A stretch of DNA of 64,000 bases from Epinephelus fuscoguttatus (taxonomy: Eukaryota > Chordata > Actinopteri > Perciformes > Serranidae), in assembly GCF_011397635.1 (NCBI RefSeq), contig NC_064771.1, forward strand, positions 11,347,379-11,411,378, in the 5' to 3' direction. Under the pieces are notes generated by a model. The model searched no databases. It had not been told where the DNA came from and saw only the letters and a program-made list of their open reading frames with translations. Made by a program: the position numbers and the translations under genes. Shown one piece after another: positions 57,271 to 64,000 of this stretch (its first letter is position 1; each line of letters begins with the position of its first letter).

Positions 57271-57479
57271 AGACCCTGAACGGCAAAGATGAAGACTGCT
57301 ACCGCACTACTGCACTGCTACCTTCTACGCAGATATCTTTACACTGGCACTTGTCCCTGTTTTATTTTTCCACTAACTAAGGTGTTTTATTTCCACTGGT
57401 TTTTAATACATTAAAAGTAATTAGCAATGCCTTTGGCAGCAAATAAAGGTCATTTTTAAAAAATGTTGTCTTGGTGCCA

Positions 57480-58460
57480 TTGTTGTTTAATAGCATATAT
57501 TGGTACACAGCCCTAAAAATATCTCTGGAAGATTTTAAATTTAAGAACAAATTTAAAACTTATAGTAGTTTGATAGTTTGACATTTTGGAATACACTCAT
57601 TCACTTTTTTGCAGAGTGTTAGCCTACTTATAGGATAAATGTACTCTACAGGATAAATATGGAGCTATGCAGTCAACGGCCGGCTAGCTCAGCTTGGCAT
57701 AGAAACAGCAGAAAACAGTTAGCATTGATCGTTCCCTTCAAAGCTAAAAATATCATACACCAACAGATATGTAGTTTTATGCAGACATAGTTGAAGTTTT
57801 ATGGAGTTGGACAGAGTTAGGCTATAACTAGCTGTATACCCCTGTTTCCCAGTCTTTCATTAACAGCTAACATTGTTCTCTTCCTTCAAATCATACACCA
57901 ACAGATTTGTAGTTTTATACAGACATAGTTGACGTTTTATGGAGAGTTGTACAGAGTTAGGCTATAACTAATTGTTTGCACCAAATTTAAAACTTATAGT
58001 AGTTTGATAGTTTGACATTTTGGGATACACTCATTCACTTTTTTGCTGAGAGTTACTTATGCCATAAATGTACTCTACAGGATAAATATGGAGCTACGTA
58101 GTCAACAGCCAGCTAGCTCAGCTTGGCATAGAAACAGCAGAAAACAGTTAGCATTGATCGTTCCCTTCAAAGCTAAAAATATCATACACCAACAGATATG
58201 TAGTTTTATGCAGACATAGTTGAAGTTTTATGGAGTTGGACAGAGTTAGGCTATAACTAGCTGTATACCCCTGTTTCCCAGTCTTTATGCTAGGCTAAGC
58301 TAACCAGCTGCTAGATGTAGCATCATATTTTTCCCACAGACATGAAAGCTTTTATCCAACTTGAAGGCAAAAAGTGAATAAGCCGAAAATGTAGAGCAAC
58401 TTCTTTAATGTTCAGGAAAATATTAAGAGGATCCAAAAATGGATTTTAAGTCCACTGAGT
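57480..58460. repeat. Dispersed fish repeat, locally duplicated
   Basis: 57555-57860 is repeated at about 57990-58290 with few changes (TTTGACATTTTGGGATACAC, GTACTCTACAGGATAAATAT, TCAAAGCTAAAAATATCATA), and a third partial copy lies between. No gene. Confidence 0.7.
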
Positions 58461-58619
58461 GTGTTTTGGTTTGAATTTTTTATGTTAAATTCTGATGTCA
58501 GAAGGTCTTCTATGCAACATGACCGACTTGACTTGGACAAATAGTTTTTTTGTTTGTTTTTTTTTAATATTGGAATTTTTTTTTTATTTTTTATTTTTTT
58601 ATCAGATTTTAATCAAACA

Positions 58620-59110
58620 ACACAACTGAATTCCACGACAGAAATTCAAGCCACATAAATTCAGACAGACTGGTTCAAAGTAAAACAGTTTAGTGCTATA
58701 AACAGCGGTATTTCAGTTTCAACATGAGATATCAGTGGTGGTTAAAAGTGGTGAAATTTAAACAGTGTTGCTTTACTGTTTGTTTCTGGCCATGTCTGTT
58801 TGTTACTGACCATCACTGAAAACAGTGTGTCTTCTTACTGATTTTTTAACCATATAAGGAAACATATTGACAAATCATTGAGTAACCATTCGTAAACACA
58901 ACTGTGTTCCTCTTTCTATGGAATGGGTGTGTGGAGGGCGTGTGCCTCCTCATATTGACCTCAAGGACTCTTTCTTGCATGTCAGGGCTTTACTGTTTAC
59001 TTTATTGACAAGTGTTTGACCAGTGAGTGTCCAGAGTGAGGACTTTAATTATTCACTATGACCAGATTTCCCCTCATGTGCTGCTTGCACAAAGTCAACT
59101 CTGACTACCT
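58620..59110 (+). pseudogene. Remnant of a further B-type chemokine 5' region
   Basis: 58630-59070 follows the upstream sequence of CK-B2 (ACATGAGATATCAGTGGTGG; CAGGGCTTTACTGTTTAC; CCAGTGAGTGTCCAG). At the expected signal-peptide exon only TTCCCCTCATGTGCTGCTTGCACAAAG remains in scattered form, without a usable ATG. Exons 2-4 were not found. Confidence 0.6.
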
Positions 59111-59137
59111 ATGACTTCTATGTTCTTTAAAGTCTAA

Positions 59138-59529
59138 AGGCCTTTACATACTCCGCAAGAACAGAGAAATTTGTTCTCTCTTGCAGGTCTGAGAGAAAAG
59201 AATGACGTCATTATTTTCTCGCAGACCCAGTTTGGGAGTTCTTGCAGCTTGTTCTCGACACATCATCTGGGTAGAACTTTCTTCTCGTGTGGTGTCCGAG
59301 AACTATTGTGTGATTGGTCAGAAATTTGAAGTGGGCGTGGTTAATGCGGAAAAGCATGTGATGTATGCGGCAGTGGGAGGGGCGTATGAGGACTTCCCAG
59401 GAGTTCTGCCCTTGAGTTTCTTGTGTATGTATGTATGAAATGTCCTGGCCAGAACAAACATTGTTCTTGTTCTTGCCACCTCGAGAAAAAGAACAAATTT
59501 CTCCGTTCTTGCGGAGTATGTACAGGGCT
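59138..59529. mobile_element. 392-bp PIF/Harbinger-type MITE
   Basis: Inverted ends AGGCCTTTACATACTCCGCA and AGCCCTGTACATACTCCGCA continue into AAGAAC-GAGAAATTTGTTCT on both sides. TAA flanks the element at 59135-59137 and 59530-59532. No transposase frame. Confidence 0.75.
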
Positions 59530-59714
59530 TAACTTGAATAGGAGAATCTATCAAATTGTATCCGAGAGATATTGGATAATATGTTCCAACCCTCACTGGT
59601 TGTCAAGAGCTCTGAGTAGTGACCAAAAGATTGAAATTGCTGATACAAGAGGCTGAAATGAGTGTCACCAATCCAACTTCAAAGAACCTTTCAAAAGGGT
59701 CCAGATGAGGTGGT

Positions 59715-60040
59715 TGGTCCATCCATCCATCCATTTCCTTTTTCTTATCTGGGGCCAGGTCACAGGAGCAGTAGGTCAAGTAAAGTGCTCCAGGCGTCCC
59801 TCTCCCTAGCGAGATTTACAGGTCCTCCTCGGGGACCCGATTGCATCCCCAAGCTAGATGGTACACATAATCCCTCCACCATGTTCTGGGTCTCCTATCA
59901 GTTGGGCATGCCCAGAAAACCTCTAACAGGAAGTGCTCAGGAGGCATCCTGATCAAATGCTTGAGCCACCTCTACTGATCCCTTTTGATTTGAGGGAGCA
60001 GCACTTCAACTTGTAGCTCCCTCTGCATGTCTGAGCTCCG
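59715..60040. repeat. Fish LINE-derived repeat fragment
   Basis: Starts with CCATCCATCCATCCATTTCC and continues with ATCTGGGGCCAGGTCACAGG, CCTCCTCGGGGACCC and GGAGGCATCCTGATCAAATG. This is a phrase series I recognise as a very abundant teleost repeat, probably a non-LTR element end in antisense. Family assignment is tentative. Confidence 0.55.
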
Positions 60041-60059
60041 CAACTTGGGCTGTAGTTTC

Positions 60060-61190
60060 CCGGCACAGTGCAGGGTGGCGCAGGGTGGCGAACCCCGCGC
60101 AGAGCTAGTTTCGAGCAGTGCAATCCGAGGCACGCTCAGTTTGGTAGTTTGGCAGACCAAGGTGCGCTGAGATGGGTGTGGCGGCGCAGCAGGGGGAAGT
60201 GTCGACAGATCCAGCTTGGCGCAGTGACAGTTTCGTGCCAAAAGGCTTCGCCAAAGGTGCGCTAAAAGCTCGCCAGCTGAAACCAGGTCTACTGTCAGCG
60301 CAGGTGGAGCGCAGCCGGTGTAAGCCGAAGTTTGGCTGACCAGCAGACAGTGTGCACACGTCACCAAAACCTCACAGGCAGGTTTCCAGAATATCAGGCA
60401 CATTAACAACGCAATAAATAGCCACAAAACCACTATTCAATGCACCTACCTGCAATCAGCACGTAAATGTAACTCTATATCCACTGTCTCGTCATATCTG
60501 ATGTCACATCAAAGGGGATTGGCACTGTTTGGCACGCGTAATGGAAACCCAACCTGATTTGATTAACACAGCTGCAAACTAATGAGTTCACATCCCTCTC
60601 AGCCAACCACAAACAGCCACAGCATCAGATAGGGAGTATATATTCAGCATCTGTCATCTTAGAAAAGTCAAAAGAAAAGAAACAGAGTGAGACTGCGAGA
60701 GAGAAAGAAAGAGCGCGCGCACACGAGAGAAACGCAACATTGATTTACAGTTGTGGTGACCTCCTTCCAGGCTATCTTTGCATCATCAACTCGTGGAGGT
60801 CTGCTTGCAGTTCCGTATATTCGGACACTGCGAGCTTGGACCTCCCAGACCAAAACATCAGTTTCCTCCTGGGAGAAGTTTGGCTGTCTGACGCTGCTGC
60901 TCTCTTCTGCCATGGCGAATTGAGTAAACTCTCATTATGCCTTCGTGTGGCGCATTTAAGGGCGAGGAGAGGGGCTCATTTGATTGGTGTGATGTGTGTA
61001 AAACCCACTCTACGCCTTCTCTCCTCCCTCTTTCTGACTTGCGCAGGTAGGAGGGACGGAGGTGGGACAGACGAGTAGGTGTGCCAGCGCACGGTGTGCC
61101 AAACTTGCAAAATCCGCCTGGCCACACCCAGTTGGCGAAGCGCAGGTGCGCTGCGCCCCCCACCTCGCCCGGTCTGCGAAACTAGAGCCC
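60060..61190 (-). mobile_element. Harbinger-like element with Myb/SANT gene remnant
   Basis: Both ends are GC-rich, with related GGCGAAGC, GCGCAG, TTTGGCA and CTAGTTTCG words in opposite orientations (60060-60330 and 61075-61190). Exact termini were not resolved. A minus-strand frame from ATG 60913 encodes RQPNFSQEETDVLVWEVQAR and IAWKEVTTTVN, the first helices of a Myb/SANT-like DNA-binding domain. Such a protein accompanies the nuclease in PIF/Harbinger elements. About 60 residues are readable before the frame ends at 60668. No nuclease gene is present. Confidence 0.6.
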
Positions 61191-63180
61191 CTTGTCTCTA
61201 AAGGCCCTTGCACACCATGCCGACGGTCAGCCTCCAGTCAATGTTGGGCTGTTGGTGAGTGTCTGTTACCCTAGTCGGTGGGGTTTGTCCATGGTGCCCC
61301 ATGTCAGCCCCTGTCAGCTTTTTTACAGCCAATTCAACATGTTGAATCTGTGTCAGAGATGGTGGAGCCCATCTGTGAATGAAATCACTTTCATTGGCAC
61401 TACACAAGAAGAGACATGCAAGTGAGGAAAGTACACAAAAGGCTAAAGTCAAGAGCGAGTGAGATTAAAAAAAACAACAACAAAAACCATGTTCCATAAG
61501 GTAAGATTAATTTATTTTATCCAATGAGCTCTTAAACAGAAATGTTTTGTGATTTTGTGGTTACTGTTCAGTGGCACACGGTAAAATTGCTTTGTTCTTT
61601 CAACATTGTGTTGTGTTGTTAATATGCTAACTGGCTGACAGGCGTCAAGACAGTTCTGTGGTTTTCCTTTTGCGAAGACCCCTCCATGCCACGAGGTGTG
61701 CTGGCTTGCTGGTTTGCTTCTGCTTTCTCTCTCAGGTCTGGTTGGGCGGGGCCATCTTTGGTTGATGCGCTACACCTGGGCCTGATGTAGTGCACCTATA
61801 AAAGCATCTCCTCAACAGACGCACAGCTTGTGAACAGGCAAGGCACGCAACTGCTTGGGGCCCCGAGCCAAGACTCGGGGCCCGAGGGCTGTTTTTACCA
61901 AAATGTCTCAAAAATGTATTCGCCACAGTGACCACCCCCCCCCCCCCCTAAACAACAACGGGCAATATGCAATGACATCTCAGTAGGAAACCTCCCGAAA
62001 GGGGCCCCACGTCAATCCCATGATCCCACCTCGCGTTAACTGGTGTGATGCTAATTGTTGTGCAAGTTGAAAATGAAGCTGAGGGAAAATGAAGAGGAGT
62101 TATCCATCTGGTAGTGAGAAGAGGAAGTAAAAAACAGAAGATGAAGAAAAAAGAAAGAAAGACAGTGGTAAGTGGAGCAGATAATGATATAAGCATGACA
62201 TTAACAATAAATGACTGCTGTTATTGAACTGTTACTTTGTCTAACTAACCGGGAGACAGACTTGAATAGCAGCTAACATTAGCGTCAGAACACTAGCTGA
62301 CGCTAACGCTAGCTTACGCTAACGCTAGCTTACGCGAATGTGGCATCCTGGACATTTCATTGGTATCATTAATGTTATTGACTGGGCCACCCCCTTAATT
62401 TTTCTGATTATTCTAATTGCTTGTGTAGACACACCTGATTTCAGACTGGACTAGAGTAGTTGCTACCCCAGTAGCGTAATGGTTGCTGTTTGCCCTGTTG
62501 TCATGGCAACCGCTGTAGTTCAGAGGAAATCTGGTCAAAGTCACTACAGTTTAACTGTATACTTGTTATACTACTTTACTCGTGTTTTATCTGTTTGTGT
62601 GTTTACAGGTGAGTTAAATATGTTTACACAAGCATCCATATGTTTTGATAATTTCTGTTTACTCGATGTTTACACTTGTTAAATGAATCTTAAATGAAGA
62701 TGTGAGAGGCTAGGTAGCGGTGGTCAGCAACCGTTGTTATGTTGTTAGTATGTTGTTGATGTTTGTATTTATTGTAAAGTTTACTTGTTGTACCATGCTT
62801 GCTGTGCCTGTATGCTGTGTGGACATGGGTGTTTGTTGAAGGCACAAAATGTATTGGTGGTTGGTGCTTGTCATGAGCAGGAAGAGACACCAACAGAGGC
62901 TCATCGAGCGCCCACACCGAGTGATGATACTGATTTTTACTGAAATTTTACTTCAGTTGATAATATGTGACATGCCCTAAAGATTCTTTATGATAATATA
63001 TACCCTGTTGTTTTTTGTCACATCAGTTCCAGAATTTAGCCAAGCTATTTGCACTAGCCAAGGCAGAATTTGAACCAGAGTTTAAAAAGTGCTGATAAGC
63101 TCTTGCCTTATAATGTGGGTTATTTCCAGTATAACAACCTTGTTGTTATTTAGTTATTTATTTTGTTTTTTATTGTTCTT
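61191..63180. other. No gene seen; scattered low-complexity sequence
   Basis: 61830-61880 resembles a fish repeat (GGCAAGGCACGCAACTGCTT). There is a run of C at 61936-61949. 62284-62338 is a short tandem of GCTAGCTTACGCTAAC-type units. Open frames are short and unrecognised. Confidence 0.4.
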
Positions 63181-63572
63181 TACATTTATATTCACGTAGG
63201 AAAGAAGCAAGCACTCTCAAAATAAATCCACTCAACAGGTGCACGGCCAAAAGCAGCAGAAAAAAGAAAAGAAGCCAGCACTCACAAATGTCCTTTTAGT
63301 AAATTTAATAAACCAACTTGGGTGGCGTTACCAGAAACACAAACGTTTCGACAGAAAGTCTTTTTCAGTGTGTAACTCAGATTACGGAAGTGGTGTTTAA
63401 GTACGCTAGAAGCAATCAGTGCAGGTGTGTGGAAAGACAATTTACACTTCCGCCATACAATATAGTGCCAACTCACAGGCAAAGAAAAACACAACAACAA
63501 TACAACAATCTTAAACACGTGTGTCACAGCTAAATAGCAGTAGATACACCGAAAATCGATATACATATGCAT

Positions 63573-64000
63573 AATAAATTCTGCTCGTACAAAAAGGCAC
63601 TGTGATCAACAGTAAAACATGTGTGCTTGAGGGGGCAACTAAAGTACCCAACTGTCAAATAACCATTCATTAAAATCAACAAATTGTCCCTCAATCAACA
63701 ATCAGATCACAAGTGCAAGGTAAGAGGGATGAAGTACAAAAAGTCACTGAGTAGCTGTCCCTCAATTAACGATTGATTGTTGATCAATTGATCAATTGAT
63801 TTTTAATTGAGGGACAGCGACTCAGTGACTTCTTTGCACTTTATTTTTCTTACTGTGCATCTGTGATCTGATTGCTGATTGAGGGACAATTTGTTGATTT
63901 TAATGAATGGTTATTTGACAGTTGGGTACTTTAGTTGCCCCCTCAAGCACACATGTTTTACTGTTGATCACAGTGCCTTTTTGTACGAGCAGAATTTATT
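63573..64000. repeat. Near-perfect long palindrome running to the window edge
   Basis: 63573-63783 and 63790-64000 are reverse complements with few mismatches, centred at about 63786 in GATCAATTGATCAA. The last ten bases of the window pair with 63573-63582, so the palindrome may extend beyond the window. It could form a 210-bp hairpin or be a small foldback element. 63190-63560 to its left looks like another dispersed repeat (ACAAACGTTTCGACAGAAAG). Confidence 0.85.

Noticed and set aside
1-64000. CRISPR arrays, operons, bacterial-type promoters, rRNA or functional tRNA genes
   Set aside because: None seen. Tandem arrays present have no spacer structure, and tRNA-like boxes occur only within SINEs.

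Overview
The window looks like nuclear DNA of a teleost fish, probably a percomorph. Coding exons are short, split by GT-AG introns and widely spaced. The rest is dominated by fish-type repeats: Tc1-like, hAT-like, PIF/Harbinger-like and ISL2EU-like DNA transposons, tRNA-derived SINEs, decayed LINEs and CA/TG microsatellites. Nothing bacterial, no CRISPR array and no operon was seen.

Layout. 1-11.57 kb is mostly repeat-filled sequence that I read as intron 1 of an ArfGAP gene of the ADAP family, whose first coding exon is at 11571-11661 on the minus strand. The complete three-exon cox19 gene follows in divergent orientation (13395-15147, plus). From 16.7 to 57.3 kb lies a cluster of small secreted CC-chemokine genes. 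CK-A (16972-20188, minus) is complete. CK-A' (43617-44635, plus) is its inverted copy and lacks exon 1. CK-B0 (36323-36640) is a broken partial copy. CK-B1 (37258-38673) and CK-B2 (55743-57270) are complete. A decayed fourth B-type remnant lies at 58.6-59.1 kb. All complete copies share four exons, the same intron phases and a six-cysteine pattern.

Architecture. CK-A and CK-A' sit in the arms of a large inverted duplication (16660-20965 and 40115-44955). A detached inverted fragment of cox19 intron 1 at 46240-46622 suggests the duplication once reached into cox19. The inner edge of the left arm is exactly the TA target of a DD38E Tc1-like transposon (20967-22553). Next to it is a tandem pair of 2.69-kb units separated by TA-CAG-TA, the classical Tc1-type excision footprint, followed by a second, truncated Tc1 copy. 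The spacer also holds a 6.15-kb TIR transposon (29915-36064) carrying a zinc-finger/SAMD3-like gene and a nested PIF/Harbinger element. Its empty site can be read from the paralogous segment at 55.4 kb.

44.9-54.1 kb is a transposon graveyard. It holds a P2X7-C-like fragment with an apparently spliced leader copy, a split LINE, and a two-gene ISL2EU-like element (YqaJ-like nuclease, plus; THAP-DDE transposase, minus). 57.5-64 kb is mostly repeats, including two Harbinger-type elements and a near-perfect 430-bp palindrome that runs to the window edge.

Main story: chemokine genes appear to have been multiplied and partly broken by segmental and inverted duplication, with a Tc1 element at a key breakpoint. 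Family names come from recognition of motifs by eye; no database search was run.
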